Positions 24,996 to 33,917 are shown, counted from the first letter of the stretch. The stretch is 64,000 bases of DNA from JBFLYC01 sp040756735 (GCA_040756735.1 JBFLYC010000005.1:1-64000), one strand, 5' to 3'. The notes: a model not told the origin generated them from the letters alone. Numbers and translations are program-made.

Positions 24996-25245
24996 TTATC
25001 AACAGTCATTGTCACGAAGCTTGTCTATGTCAAAGGGTTCTAAAATAAGGTTTAAAGATATTTTTCCAAGTAAATATATGGAGGTAAAAATTTGCGGTGT
25101 GAATTAATCTATTTTGGTAGAAATTATCAACAAAAATTTGTTGGTAAGTATTTTTGAATTGTAATTAAGAATAGCAATTATCTAAGGGATAATTTGGGAA
25201 ACAAGATAAGACGTGATGTGAATATACTACCAAAAATTATCCACA
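24996..25245. other. oriC region with DnaA boxes upstream of dnaA
   Basis: DnaA boxes TTATCAACA at 24996-25004 and 25134-25142, and the consensus TTATCCACA at 25237-25245, all lie in an AT-rich 580-bp gap between the divergent dnaA and rpmH genes. Together with the element at 23485-23559 this gives a bipartite origin flanking dnaA. Weaker boxes may exist and were not scored. Confidence 0.8.
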
Positions 25246-25356
25246 ACTTCAACAATGGTAAATAATAAAAAATAAAAATGCGAAAAAAAAAAGATATTTT
25301 TGGGTGTAGTTCTAAAAATAAAATTGAAAATATATAAAAGCATAGATTGAGGTGCC

Positions 25357-25385
25357 TTGACAGTTGATATTGTGTGGCCTATAAT
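25357..25385 (+). promoter_or_regulatory. Consensus sigma-A promoter of rpmH
   Basis: A perfect TTGACA and a perfect TATAAT with a 17-bp spacer, 139 bp before the rpmH start. A full consensus match suits a strongly expressed ribosomal protein operon. Confidence 0.85.
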
Positions 25386-25523
25386 TTTAGTGCGTGTGCT
25401 GAAAACAAGATATTAGCAAAAAATAGGGACACATAAAAAAGGTAGAATGTACACCTAAAAATAGAGGTGCGAGATGAAAAGTGATAAATTTAGTGTCCAA
25501 AATTATAAAGGGGGACTATAAAT

Positions 25524-25658
25524 TTGAAAAGGACATATCAACCAAAGGTTGGAAAAAGAAAAAAAATTCATGGGTTTTTAAAAAGGATGTCAACTGCAGC
25601 TGGAAGGCGTGTAATAAGAAACAGGCGTCGCAAAGGTAGAAAAAGATTAAGCGCTTGA
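25524..25658 (+). CDS. rpmH: Ribosomal protein bL34
   Basis: 44 residues, very basic: KRTYQPKVGKRKKIHGFLKR, then MSTAAGRRVIRNRRRKGRKR and LSA. This is the full bL34 sequence. The start is TTG at 25524 after AAAGGGGGA; the usual start is ATG. It is the first gene of the right arm, driven by the promoter at 25357. Confidence 0.97.
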   Translation: MKRTYQPKVGKRKKIHGFLKRMSTAAGRRVIRNRRRKGRKRLSA

Positions 25659-25680
25659 GGCCATTTAATAGGCCTTTTTT
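25658..25680 (+). terminator. Weak terminator or attenuator after rpmH
   Basis: AGGCC and GGCCT form a 5-bp stem with an 8-base loop, followed by six T. It probably partly uncouples rpmH from rnpA. Confidence 0.55.
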
Positions 25681-25757
25681 GCTAATAGTGGACTAGGAGT
25701 TTCAACCTGTGTAAATAATAGGTTGTAAAGGGATCCATTATGGAAAGGTGATCTGTT

Positions 25758-26089
25758 TTGCTGTCAAGTAACAATAGGTTAAAAAAAAATATGATTTTAA
25801 GAAAACATATAAATATGGAAGAAGCACTGTAGGTAGACTAGTTGTGGTTTATTATAACCATACTAATGATGATAAAGTAAAAATAGGTTTCAGCATTTCC
25901 AAAAAAGTAGGAAAAGCTGTTGATCGAAACAGGATAAAGAGGATTTTAAGAGAAATATGCAGAAAAAATCTGGACATTTTTCCAAAGGGATACCATTTTA
26001 TTTTTATCGCTAGACCAAAAATAAAAGGATTTTCATTTTACCAGGTCGAAAAAGAAATAAAAGATTTAATAAAGGGATTAAAGGTGTAA
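25758..26089 (+). CDS. rnpA: Ribonuclease P protein component, frameshifted
   Basis: Protein subunit of RNase P, which matures tRNA 5' ends. TTG 25758 after AAAGGTG starts LSSNNRLKK. The frame then breaks at a run of nine A (25781-25789). The -1 frame continues as YDFKKTYKYGRSTVGRLVVV, then NHTNDDKVKIGFSISKKVGK and RNRIKRILREIC, which is the RnpA signature RNRIKRxxRE. Combined length is about 110 residues, normal. Without a shift, translation stops at 25830-25832. rnpA is essential, so either the read is one base off in the homopolymer or slippage on A9 makes the protein. The short ORF from GTG 25844 lacks the N-terminal helix. Confidence 0.85.
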
Positions 26090-26099
26090 ATATAGACTT

Positions 26100-26318
26100 A
26101 TGGGAATCATTTCAAGATTTTTAGTTTTAATCATAAAATTCTATCAGTTGGCTATATCACCCTTTTTTGGCAAAAGATGCAGATTTTATCCAACATGCTC
26201 GCAGTATGGTATACAAGCATTACAGAAATATGGTGCGGCAAAAGGATTGTCGCTAACTTTTAAAAGGTTAATTAAGTGCCACCCTTTTAATCCTGGAGGA
26301 TATGATCCCTTAATATAG
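26100..26318 (+). CDS. yidD: Membrane protein insertion efficiency factor YidD
   Basis: 72 residues: an amphipathic N-terminal helix (FLVLIIKFYQLAISPFFG), then CRFYPTCSQYGIQALQKYG and KCHPFNPGGYDPL, the conserved Cys-rich YidD signature. It assists YidC-mediated membrane insertion. Placed between rnpA and yidC as in most bacteria. Confidence 0.96.
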   Translation: MGIISRFLVLIIKFYQLAISPFFGKRCRFYPTCSQYGIQALQKYGAAKGLSLTFKRLIKCHPFNPGGYDPLI

Positions 26319-26388
26319 CTTGACAAAAATTAGTCAAGGAGGTGAACCTGCTGTTATCTGAAAGAATAGATAATTAAGGCAGGAGTAT

Positions 26389-27075
26389 ATGTCTTCATTA
26401 GAAAGCTTTATTTCTCAATCAATTCAATTTTTTTACACCATTACAGCCGGTCTAGGTTTTCCTAGCTACGGCATAGCCATCATCATGTTTACCATAGCAA
26501 TTAAGGTAGTTTTAATGCCGCTGACTTTTAAACAGGTTAGAGCTATGAAGGTGATGCAGGAGCTGCAGCCGCAAATTCAAGAGATCCAAAAGAAACATAA
26601 GAATAATCCGCAAAAGTCTCAGCAATTAATGATGGAGTTATATAAAGAACATAAAGCTAATCCCTTTTCAGGATGTTGGCCGCTGTTGGTTCAGCTCCCT
26701 ATTCTTTTTGCACTTTTCAAAGCATTAAGAGTATTTTTCGACAATGACCCTGCCATTAGGCCTGAATTTGTTAATTTAGATCATGCAGGATTTTTATGGA
26801 TGACAAATTTAGGACAGCCTGATCCTTACATACTGCCAATACTTGTTGCTGTTGGCACATTTTTGCAGCAAAAAATAACAATGGGTGCAAGTTTACAACA
26901 AAATCCAAATCAAAAAATATTTCTCTACTTTATGCCGCTATTTATAGGATGGATTAGTAGAACATTTCCTGCTGCTTTAGCCTTATACTGGTTAATGTAT
27001 AGTGTGGTCGGTATTTTTGAACAATGGTTACTAAGACGTCCTTCAGAAGTAAAGGAGGAAATAAAGACTAAATGA
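26389..27075 (+). CDS. yidC: Membrane protein insertase YidC/Oxa1
   Basis: 228 residues. Transmembrane segments lie near residues 25-45, 95-115, 145-165 and 185-215. The hydrophilic hairpin LQPQIQEIQKKHKNNPQKSQ and the NPFSGCWPLLVQLPILFALF block are typical of Gram-positive Oxa1-type insertases. No lipobox is visible at the N terminus, unlike SpoIIIJ of Bacillus, and the sequence is short. The last codons overlap jag by 4 bases. Confidence 0.95.
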   Translation: MSSLESFISQSIQFFYTITAGLGFPSYGIAIIMFTIAIKVVLMPLTFKQVRAMKVMQELQPQIQEIQKKHKNNPQKSQQLMMELYKEHKANPFSGCWPLLVQLPILFALFKALRVFFDNDPAIRPEFVNLDHAGFLWMTNLGQPDPYILPILVAVGTFLQQKITMGASLQQNPNQKIFLYFMPLFIGWISRTFPAALALYWLMYSVVGIFEQWLLRRPSEVKEEIKTK

Positions 27076-27692
27076 TATCTATTGAAACGACGGGAAAGAC
27101 CGTGGACGAAGCAATTGAAAAAGCCTTAAAGGAATTGCAGTTATCCAGGGAAGATGTGGATATTAATGTATTGGATGGAGGTACAAAAGGGTTTTTAGGT
27201 ATTATAGGGGGTAAAGAGGCTAGAGTAAGGGCAACGAGAAAGGTCAATCCAACAGATTTTGCAAAAGAATTTCTTTTATACATAACAGATAGTATGAAGG
27301 TTAATACTAATTTTGAAATCGAGGACAAGAAGGATCATTACTATATCAATATAACAGGAAAGAATGTAGGTATTCTTATAGGAAGAAGAGGAGAAACTCT
27401 AGATGCGTTACAGTATTTAACTAACCTGGCTGTTCAAAGAAAAATGGAAAATAGGATAAGGATAATTCTAGATGTGGAAGGATATAGAAACAGAAGAGAA
27501 CAGACCCTGGTTAGACTTGCAAACAGGTTATCCGAAAAGGTGAAACGGACACAGAAAAGTATTATATTAGAACCTATGAATCCACATGAAAGACGCATCA
27601 TACATACTGCACTGCAAAACAAGAACGGTGTTGAGACATATAGTCAAGGTGAAGAACCATATAGAAAAGTGGTTATCTCCCTTAGAAAGTAG
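27072..27692 (+). CDS. jag: RNA-binding protein Jag (KhpB)
   Basis: 206 residues. An N-terminal Jag_N domain (ETTGKTVDEAIEKALKELQL), a KH-II domain with VGILIGRRGETLDALQYLTN, and an R3H domain (PMNPHERRIIHTALQNKNGV). Binds RNA and is linked to cell-wall and division control, together with KhpA in other Firmicutes. Translationally coupled to yidC. Confidence 0.95.
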   Translation: MISIETTGKTVDEAIEKALKELQLSREDVDINVLDGGTKGFLGIIGGKEARVRATRKVNPTDFAKEFLLYITDSMKVNTNFEIEDKKDHYYINITGKNVGILIGRRGETLDALQYLTNLAVQRKMENRIRIILDVEGYRNRREQTLVRLANRLSEKVKRTQKSIILEPMNPHERRIIHTALQNKNGVETYSQGEEPYRKVVISLRK

Positions 27693-27698
27693 TTGTTG

Positions 27699-27729
27699 AC
27701 CCAGTAATTATATTGCTGGGTTTTATTTT
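27699..27729 (+). terminator. Terminator after jag
   Basis: ACCCAG and CTGGGT form a 6-bp stem with an 11-base AT loop, followed by TTTATTTT. It separates the rpmH-jag block from mnmE. Confidence 0.75.
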
Positions 27730-27799
27730 CCTTCAGATATTTTTACAAATTTAAATATAATAATAATAATAAAATTATATGCTTGTAGTGGTGAGGTTA

Positions 27800-29197
27800 A
27801 TGGTACAAATAAACGATACCATAGTTGGTATTGCTACTCCCATAGGCGAAGGCGGAATCTCCATCATACGTATTAGCGGTGAGAAGGCACTGGAAATTCT
27901 TTATGACATATTCACATTCAGTGGGGAGTTAAAGAAGAATATCAGAGATATTCAGGAGAGGAAATTTTACTTGGGTAAAGTTTATGATGAAAAAAGACTA
28001 TTAGATCAATGCATGGCAGTGTATATGAAAGGCCCAAGAAGTTATACTGGTGAAGATGTAGTAGAGATACATTGTCATGGGGGGATACTGGTAACAAAAA
28101 AAATTCTGGAATTGATATTACACAATGGTGTTAGATTGGCAGAACCTGGTGAGTTTACAAAAAGGGCTTTTTTAAATGGCAAGATAAATCTTGCCCAGGC
28201 AGAAGCAGTTATTGATGTTATTACAGCAAGAAGTGACAGTGCCTTAGACTCTGCTGTAAAACAGCTGGAAGGTAAACTTGGAGAAGCAATAGATGGCATT
28301 ATGCGTAACATTGAAGCTATGCTTGCAAATGTTGAAGCAGACATAGATTTTCCTGATGAAGACTTGGATTTGCTGAGTGTAAAAGATATGGAAGCCTTGC
28401 TAGAAGAGTGTATTAAAAAAATAGATGCGCTAATCAAAGAAGCTGATACTGGGCGTGTGCTTAGAGAGGGTGTAAATACTGTCATAGTCGGAAGGCCCAA
28501 TGTAGGCAAATCAAGCTTGCTAAACGCCCTGGTAAGGGAAGATAAGGCCATTGTTACTAATATTCCTGGTACAACGCGGGATATTATTGAGGATTATATT
28601 CAGATTAAGGGATTTTTATTTAAAATCATCGATACAGCAGGGTTCAGGGAGACTGAAGATATAATAGAAAAAATAGGCCTGGAAAAGAGTTATGAAAAGC
28701 TGCAAAAGGCAGATTTGGTCCTAATAGTTATGGATGCTTCCCAAGCGCTCTTGGGTGAAGAGCATGATTTTATCAAAAAGATAATTGAAATGAAGGATAA
28801 AGTCATGATCATTATTAATAAGGTTGACTTGGAAAAGGTAATTGTCAGAAAAGACCTTGTCAGTAGTATTTTCCCAGGAACAAAGGTACTAGAAATCTCT
28901 GCAACAGAAAAAGTTGGTTTAAAGTTGCTAGAAGAAGAAATTATTAATATGGTTTTTGAAGGCAAATTATCACCAGGCCAGGATTACTTAGTAACAAGAG
29001 TTAGGCATAAAAATTTACTAATTAATGCTAAAAAGCGCTTGGAGGATGCTAGAGAAACCATTTCCCGTGGATTGGCAGAGGAATTTTTAAGTATTGATCT
29101 CAGGGATGCCTGGAGGTTACTAGGGCAGATAACAGGAAATGCAGTGGATGAAGATATTATAGATAAAATATTTAGTGAGTTTTGTATTGGGAAATAG
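27800..29197 (+). CDS. mnmE: tRNA modification GTPase MnmE
   Basis: With MnmG installs the cmnm5 group at U34 of several tRNAs. About 465 residues. The N-terminal domain has IVGIATPIGEGGISIIRISG; the G domain has G1 VGRPNVGKSSLLN, G2 TNIPGTTRDI, G3 DTAG and G4 NKVD. It ends with the FCIGK C-terminal Cys motif. ATG 27800 follows GTGAGG; the ATG at 27779 has no site. mnmG follows 12 bp downstream. Confidence 0.97.
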   Translation: MVQINDTIVGIATPIGEGGISIIRISGEKALEILYDIFTFSGELKKNIRDIQERKFYLGKVYDEKRLLDQCMAVYMKGPRSYTGEDVVEIHCHGGILVTKKILELILHNGVRLAEPGEFTKRAFLNGKINLAQAEAVIDVITARSDSALDSAVKQLEGKLGEAIDGIMRNIEAMLANVEADIDFPDEDLDLLSVKDMEALLEECIKKIDALIKEADTGRVLREGVNTVIVGRPNVGKSSLLNALVREDKAIVTNIPGTTRDIIEDYIQIKGFLFKIIDTAGFRETEDIIEKIGLEKSYEKLQKADLVLIVMDASQALLGEEHDFIKKIIEMKDKVMIIINKVDLEKVIVRKDLVSSIFPGTKVLEISATEKVGLKLLEEEIINMVFEGKLSPGQDYLVTRVRHKNLLINAKKRLEDARETISRGLAEEFLSIDLRDAWRLLGQITGNAVDEDIIDKIFSEFCIGK

Positions 29198-29209
29198 GAG
29201 TTGACTTGC

Positions 29210-31102
29210 ATGGAAGGTTTTATGGCAGGGGAATATGATGTTATAGTTGTTGGAGGCGGACATGCTGGTTGTGAAGCTGCCCTGGCGGCTGCCAGAATGG
29301 GCTGTAAAACTCTCATAACAACCCTCAGTATGGATAACATAGCTTTGATGCCCTGCAACCCTGCAGTGGGGGGACCTGCAAAGGGGCACCTTGTTAGAGA
29401 GGTAGATGCATTAGGTGGTCAAATTGGTTTGTGTACCGATCAAACTTATATCCAAATACGCCTTTTGAATACAGGCAAGGGTCCTGCGGTGCAATCTTTG
29501 AGGGCTCAATCTGATAAATTGCTGTATCAACACCTGATGAGGGAAACTTTACAAAGGCAAGAGAACTTGGAAGTTAAACAGGCGGAAGTAATAGATGTGC
29601 TCTTTGAAGACAAGAGAGCAGTTGGGGTACAGACAAGAACAGGAATAAAATACCTGGCAAAGTGCATTATTATTGCTTCAGGCACTTATCTGGGAGGAAA
29701 AATATTTGTGGGAAGTGCAGTCTGGAGTGGGGGACCAAATAATCAGCTGCCGGCAATAGGTTTGAAAGAGTCTATGGAGAAATATGGGATAAAATTTGGT
29801 AGATTTAAAACCGGCACTCCTGCAAGGATAGATAAGCGGACAATCAATTTTTCTGTTATGAAGGAACAAAAGGGCGATGAAAGAGCTTATAATTTTTCCT
29901 TTATGACAGAAGAATTAGCAAGGCCTAATGTTTCTTGTTGGCTGACTTATACAAACGAAAAGACTCATGATATTATCAGGCAAAATTTACACCGCTCCCC
30001 GCTGTATGGAGGGATAATCGAAGGGGTGGGGCCAAGGTACTGCCCTTCCATTGAAGATAAAGTGGTCAGATTTGCCGATAAACTACAGCACCAGATTTTT
30101 TTAGAACCAGAAGGGATAAATACAACGGAATATTATGTTCAGGGGTTATCAACTAGTTTACCAGAAGATGTCCAACTTAAAATGCTCAGGACCATTAGAG
30201 GTCTTGAAAATGCTCAGATTATGCGTCCAGGATATGCTATTGAATATGATTATATTGATCCCCAACAGCTCAAATTGACATTGGAAACAAAGCTAATTGA
30301 AGGTCTGTTTTTTGCAGGCCAGGTTAATGGCACTTCAGGGTATGAGGAGGCAGCGGCGCAAGGACTTGTAGCAGGGATCAATGCAGTTAGGAAAATAAGA
30401 GGTAAAGAACCTATGATATTGAGCAGGTCACAGGCTTATATTGGGGTCCTTATAGATGATCTGGTTACTAAGGGTATTAATGAACCATACAGGATGCTGA
30501 CATCAAGGGCTGAATATAGACTGTTGCTGCGGCAGGATAATGCGGACTTGCGCCTCACAGGATTAGGATATGAAATGGGCACAGTTGACGAAGAGCGATA
30601 TAAAAAGTTTCTCAAAAAGAAAGCCCAGATCGAGAAGGAACGGGAAAGGACTAAAACCACCTTTATTATGCCCCATGATTATAAGCTGAAAGAGGTACTG
30701 ACAGCAAAGGGATATCCGGAATTAAAAAATAAAATAACTTTAGAAGAACTGCTTAAAAGACCGGATATTACCTACGAGGACTTAAATACTGTTATACCTC
30801 CGCCTGTTGAAACAGGCAGAGAAGTAATGAATCAGGTGGAGGTGCAAATTAAGTATGAGGGCTATATAAAGAAACAAATTGCACAGGTAGATAATTTTGA
30901 GCGACTGGAAAGCAAAATTTTGCCTGATGATCTGGATTATTCCTCCATTAAAGGATTGAGAACAGAAGCAATGCAAAGGCTTAATCAAGTAAGGCCTGCA
31001 TCTATTGGACAGGCATCTAGGATTAGCGGTGTCAACCCGGCAGATGTTAATGTACTGCTGATTTACTTAGAACAGCGAAACAGGAGAAAGTCTAATGATT
31101 AG
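29210..31102 (+). CDS. mnmG: tRNA modification enzyme MnmG (GidA)
   Basis: FAD-dependent partner of MnmE in U34 modification. About 630 residues. FAD-binding DVIVVGGGHAGCEAALAAARMG, the family blocks PCNPAVGGPAKGHLVREVDA and GTPARIDKRTI, and the C-terminal domain with NQVRPASIGQASRISGV. AGGAG sits about 9 bases before ATG 29210; TTG at 29201 is too close to it. The 3' end overlaps rsmG by 8 bases. Confidence 0.97.
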   Translation: MEGFMAGEYDVIVVGGGHAGCEAALAAARMGCKTLITTLSMDNIALMPCNPAVGGPAKGHLVREVDALGGQIGLCTDQTYIQIRLLNTGKGPAVQSLRAQSDKLLYQHLMRETLQRQENLEVKQAEVIDVLFEDKRAVGVQTRTGIKYLAKCIIIASGTYLGGKIFVGSAVWSGGPNNQLPAIGLKESMEKYGIKFGRFKTGTPARIDKRTINFSVMKEQKGDERAYNFSFMTEELARPNVSCWLTYTNEKTHDIIRQNLHRSPLYGGIIEGVGPRYCPSIEDKVVRFADKLQHQIFLEPEGINTTEYYVQGLSTSLPEDVQLKMLRTIRGLENAQIMRPGYAIEYDYIDPQQLKLTLETKLIEGLFFAGQVNGTSGYEEAAAQGLVAGINAVRKIRGKEPMILSRSQAYIGVLIDDLVTKGINEPYRMLTSRAEYRLLLRQDNADLRLTGLGYEMGTVDEERYKKFLKKKAQIEKERERTKTTFIMPHDYKLKEVLTAKGYPELKNKITLEELLKRPDITYEDLNTVIPPPVETGREVMNQVEVQIKYEGYIKKQIAQVDNFERLESKILPDDLDYSSIKGLRTEAMQRLNQVRPASIGQASRISGVNPADVNVLLIYLEQRNRRKSND

Positions 31103-31832
31103 GGGAAGAGATAAGCTTGTAGAGCTGCTTGTATCAGGACTGACTACTCTAGGGTGTAGTTTTAATTATGAACAAATTAGCAAATTACTAGAATACTTGG
31201 ATCTTATCCTTCAAGAAAACCAAAAGTTTAATTTGACTTCAATAACAGAACCAGAGGAAATGGTCAGAAAGCATTTTTTGGACAGTCTTGCAGCCCTGCC
31301 GTTCATAGAGAAACTGGGAAATGGATTAAAGGCCATTGATATTGGTACAGGTGCAGGTTTGCCTGGAATTCCCCTTAAGATATGGAGAAGGGAAGACTCC
31401 ATTACTTTACTTGATGCCACCAACAAGAAAATAAGTTTTTTAAGAGAAGTCATTCGCCTTTTAGAACTTGAGGGAGTTCATTGTATACATGGTCGTGCTG
31501 AGGAACTAGCCAGGCAGGAACAACACAGGGAAAAATATGATCTTGTTTTATCTAGAGCTGTTGCTCCTTTAAATGTATTGGTGGAATTGTGCATTCCCTT
31601 TCTAAGAGTGGGAGGCATCTTTATTGCTTATAAAAGCAGGGAGACAAACAGGGAGGTGAATGAGGCTTCAAAAGCGCTTGACATTTTGGGAGCACGGGTT
31701 AATGAGGTTAGGGAGGTTAACATTTACGGGGTCGAGCTAGACAGAAAACTGGTCATTATGGAAAAAGAACACAGTACACATCATCAATATCCTCGAAAAA
31801 GCGGCATACCAAAAAAAAGACCTATAGTATAG
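31095..31832 (+). CDS. rsmG: 16S rRNA (guanine-527-N7) methyltransferase RsmG
   Basis: 245 residues. The SAM-binding motif LKAIDIGTGAGLPGIPLKI, with NLTSITEPEEMVRKHFLDSL upstream and SRAVAPLNVLVELC downstream, identifies RsmG (GidB). Methylates G527 of 16S rRNA. Overlaps mnmG by 8 bases and ends in a basic tail (RKSGIPKKRPIV). Confidence 0.96.
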   Translation: MIRGRDKLVELLVSGLTTLGCSFNYEQISKLLEYLDLILQENQKFNLTSITEPEEMVRKHFLDSLAALPFIEKLGNGLKAIDIGTGAGLPGIPLKIWRREDSITLLDATNKKISFLREVIRLLELEGVHCIHGRAEELARQEQHREKYDLVLSRAVAPLNVLVELCIPFLRVGGIFIAYKSRETNREVNEASKALDILGARVNEVREVNIYGVELDRKLVIMEKEHSTHHQYPRKSGIPKKRPIV

Positions 31833-31835
31833 GAT

Positions 31836-31863
31836 AAGGCGATTTTAATAGTCGCCTTTTTAT
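31836..31863 (+). terminator. Terminator after rsmG
   Basis: AAGGCGA and TCGCCTT form a 7-bp stem with a 9-base loop, then TTTATTT. It ends the mnmE-mnmG-rsmG operon. Confidence 0.8.
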
Positions 31864-31898
31864 TTAAGGTTTTAGTGTTGCATGGGGGTGTCATTACC

Positions 31899-31962
31899 CC
31901 TACGTTGGGGACATTCATACGTTGGGGACATTCCTCTGAAAGAGGTGTGTCCCCTTACCTTA
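31899..31962. repeat. GGGGACA palindromic repeat, short copy
   Basis: GTTGGGGACATTC twice, then GAAAGAGGTGTGTCCCC. Same family as the serS and gyr copies, but without the central GGCGCGTAAACTCTTGG part. Lies between rsmG and parA. Confidence 0.8.
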
Positions 31963-32028
31963 TAAAAAAATCAGACAAAAGGAAATATCCTGCAGGACAA
32001 AACATTTATATGTGGAAATATTAAAAAT

Positions 32029-32823
32029 GTGGCCGGGCAGGGGACCATTGGAGGTGATATTCTGGGTATAATATATGCTATAGCAAATCAAAAAGGTGGA
32101 GTTGCAAAGACCACAACTGCGGTTAATGTAAGCTCATGTTTAGCAGAAGAAGGAAAAAGAGTCTTGCTTGTAGACATTGATCCACAGGGAAATGCCAGCA
32201 GTGGACTTGGTGTAGATAGGGTACGAGTCAAGAAATGCATTTATGATGTATTAGTCAATGAAGTCCCTGTTCAAAATGTGATAATGCCTACTGATATTCC
32301 AGGGTTGGAAATACTACCAGCTACAATTCAGCTTGCTGGAGCCGAAATTGAACTAACCAACTCAGTGTCCAGAGAAATTAGGCTTAAGAGTGCTTTAAAA
32401 GATATAGTCACTAATTATGATTATATATTCATAGATTGTCCCCCTAGTCTAGGACTTCTTACATTAAATGCTTTAACAGCTGCTGATGCGGTTATGATTC
32501 CTATTCAATGCGAGTATTACGCCCTGGAAGGTTTGGGGCAACTCTTAAATACGATAAACCTGATTAAGAAACACCTTAACCCCCGGCTTGAGATTGCAGG
32601 AATTGTATTGACAATGTTTGATGCAAGAACAAACTTGTCCATTCAGGTTGTGGATGAGATAAAGGAGCATTTTCCAGGTAAGGTTTTTAAAACAATAATT
32701 CCAAGAAACGTTAGGCTTAGCGAAGCTCCCAGCCATGGCAAACCAATTACAAAATATGACCTAAAGTCAAGAGGAGCCCAAGTGTATATAGAACTTGCAA
32801 GGGAAGTGATGGAGCTATGTTAA
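32029..32823 (+). CDS. parA: Chromosome partitioning ATPase ParA (Soj)
   Basis: Deviant Walker ATPase that works with ParB/Spo0J in origin segregation and control of DnaA. About 253-264 residues. ANQKGGVAKTTTAVN is the deviant Walker A (A replaces the usual G before K), VDIDPQGNASSGLG is motif A', and DYIFIDCPPSLGLLTLNAL is Walker B. Start choice is odd. The GTG at 32029 is the only canonical codon, yet the GGAGGT site at 32050-32055 points to CTG 32062 (or ATT 32059), which would also match the usual N terminus. Overlaps parB by 7 bases. Confidence 0.95.
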   Translation: MAGQGTIGGDILGIIYAIANQKGGVAKTTTAVNVSSCLAEEGKRVLLVDIDPQGNASSGLGVDRVRVKKCIYDVLVNEVPVQNVIMPTDIPGLEILPATIQLAGAEIELTNSVSREIRLKSALKDIVTNYDYIFIDCPPSLGLLTLNALTAADAVMIPIQCEYYALEGLGQLLNTINLIKKHLNPRLEIAGIVLTMFDARTNLSIQVVDEIKEHFPGKVFKTIIPRNVRLSEAPSHGKPITKYDLKSRGAQVYIELAREVMELC

Positions 32824-33746
32824 AAAAAGGTTTAGGAAGAGGTCTGCAGGCGCTTATACCTCCTATTCCCCTAGTGGAAGAAGATTATGGCAATATACAA
32901 TGGATTGATATAGACAGTATCCAGCCAAATCAAAATCAGCCAAGAAAGAACTTGGATAAGCAAAAACTAGGGGAGTTGGCAGAATCAATAAAAGAACATG
33001 GAATAGTCCAGCCCATTATCGTCAGGAGAATAGACGATTACAAATACGAACTGGTTGCCGGCGAGAGAAGGTGGAGGGCTTCAAAAATTGCTGAGCTGGA
33101 TAAAGTGCCGGCCATAATCAAAGATTATAATAAGCAGCAGGTTTCAGAAATAGCTTTAATAGAAAATATTCAAAGAGAGGACCTTAACCCCATAGAGGAG
33201 GCAGGAGCTTATAAAACTCTAATCGAGGAGTATGGATTAACCCAGGAGGACTTGTCAAAAAAGGTAGGCAAAAGCAGGCCATACATTGCAAATATACTCA
33301 GGCTTCTTGGGTTAAATGATGAAATTAAAAGCCTTTTAATTGAAGGCAGAATTACATCTGGGCATGCCAGGGCTCTTTTGCCGCTCCAAGATGAAGATGA
33401 TAAACAAAAAGAAATAGCTTATCAAATAATTGATGAAAAACTGTCGGTAAGGCAAGTGGAAGAATTAGTGGCTGCTTACTTGGAGTTGAAACAAAAGCCC
33501 ATCGATGTCCAGAAGAAGCAGGACGCTAAAAGTAGGGAGAAAGCTGGACAAAGCAGCAAGGATGACGATTATTTGCTGAGAGACCTTGAAGAAAAGTTGC
33601 AGTCATTTCTTGGGACAAGAGTGAATTTGCGATATAAGAACGGAAAGGGCAAGATAGAAATATCCTTCTATTCAGATGAAGAGCTTAACAGACTGCTGGA
33701 CATTTTGCAGCTGGCTCAGGAAGAGGATGGTCTAAATTTGGCATAA
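32817..33746 (+). CDS. parB: Chromosome partitioning protein ParB (Spo0J)
   Basis: CTP-dependent clamp that loads at parS and spreads. 309 residues. N-terminal KKGLGRGLQALIP (ParA-stimulating), the CTP-binding region with VAGERRWRASKIA and IENIQREDLNPIEEA, a helix-turn-helix (LTQEDLSKKVGKSRPYIANI) and a C-terminal dimerisation domain. Two parS sites lie 136 and 172 bp downstream, one of them inside the operon terminator. Confidence 0.97.
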   Translation: MLKKGLGRGLQALIPPIPLVEEDYGNIQWIDIDSIQPNQNQPRKNLDKQKLGELAESIKEHGIVQPIIVRRIDDYKYELVAGERRWRASKIAELDKVPAIIKDYNKQQVSEIALIENIQREDLNPIEEAGAYKTLIEEYGLTQEDLSKKVGKSRPYIANILRLLGLNDEIKSLLIEGRITSGHARALLPLQDEDDKQKEIAYQIIDEKLSVRQVEELVAAYLELKQKPIDVQKKQDAKSREKAGQSSKDDDYLLRDLEEKLQSFLGTRVNLRYKNGKGKIEISFYSDEELNRLLDILQLAQEEDGLNLA

Positions 33747-33756
33747 TAAGGTCAAT

Positions 33757-33865
33757 AAGGTCAGGGGACACACCTCCCTTGTAAGGTCAGGGGACACACC
33801 ACCTTCGGAGGAATGTCCCCAACTTAGGTCAGGGGACACACCACCTTCGGAGGAATGTCCCCAAC
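33757..33865. repeat. GGGGACA palindromic repeat cluster after parB
   Basis: Three partial units (TCAGGGGACACACC with GGAGGAATGTCCCCAAC in two of them). The central GGCGCGTAAAC motif is absent. Inserted between the parB stop and the parS-containing hairpin. Confidence 0.8.
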
Positions 33866-33872
33866 GAAGAAA

Positions 33873-33913
33873 CCCTGCTGATGTTTCACGTGAAACACCA
33901 GCAGGGTAGTTTT
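33873..33913 (+). terminator. parAB terminator hairpin containing parS
   Basis: CCCTGCTG and CAGCAGGG form the base of a stem whose upper part is the perfect palindrome TGTTTCAC/GTGAAACA, separated by one mismatch. A T-rich tract follows (TAGTTTTTATA). The same DNA is thus a rho-independent terminator and a ParB site. Confidence 0.8.
33882..33897. promoter_or_regulatory. parS site 1
   Basis: TGTTTCACGTGAAACA is an exact match to the 16-bp parS palindrome recognised by Spo0J/ParB. It forms the upper stem of the parAB terminator. Confidence 0.97.
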
Positions 33914-33917
33914 TATA

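Noticed and set aside
25844..26089. Separate short gene starting at GTG 25844
   Set aside because: It is the C-terminal part of RnpA; upstream codons in the same frame are clearly RnpA too.
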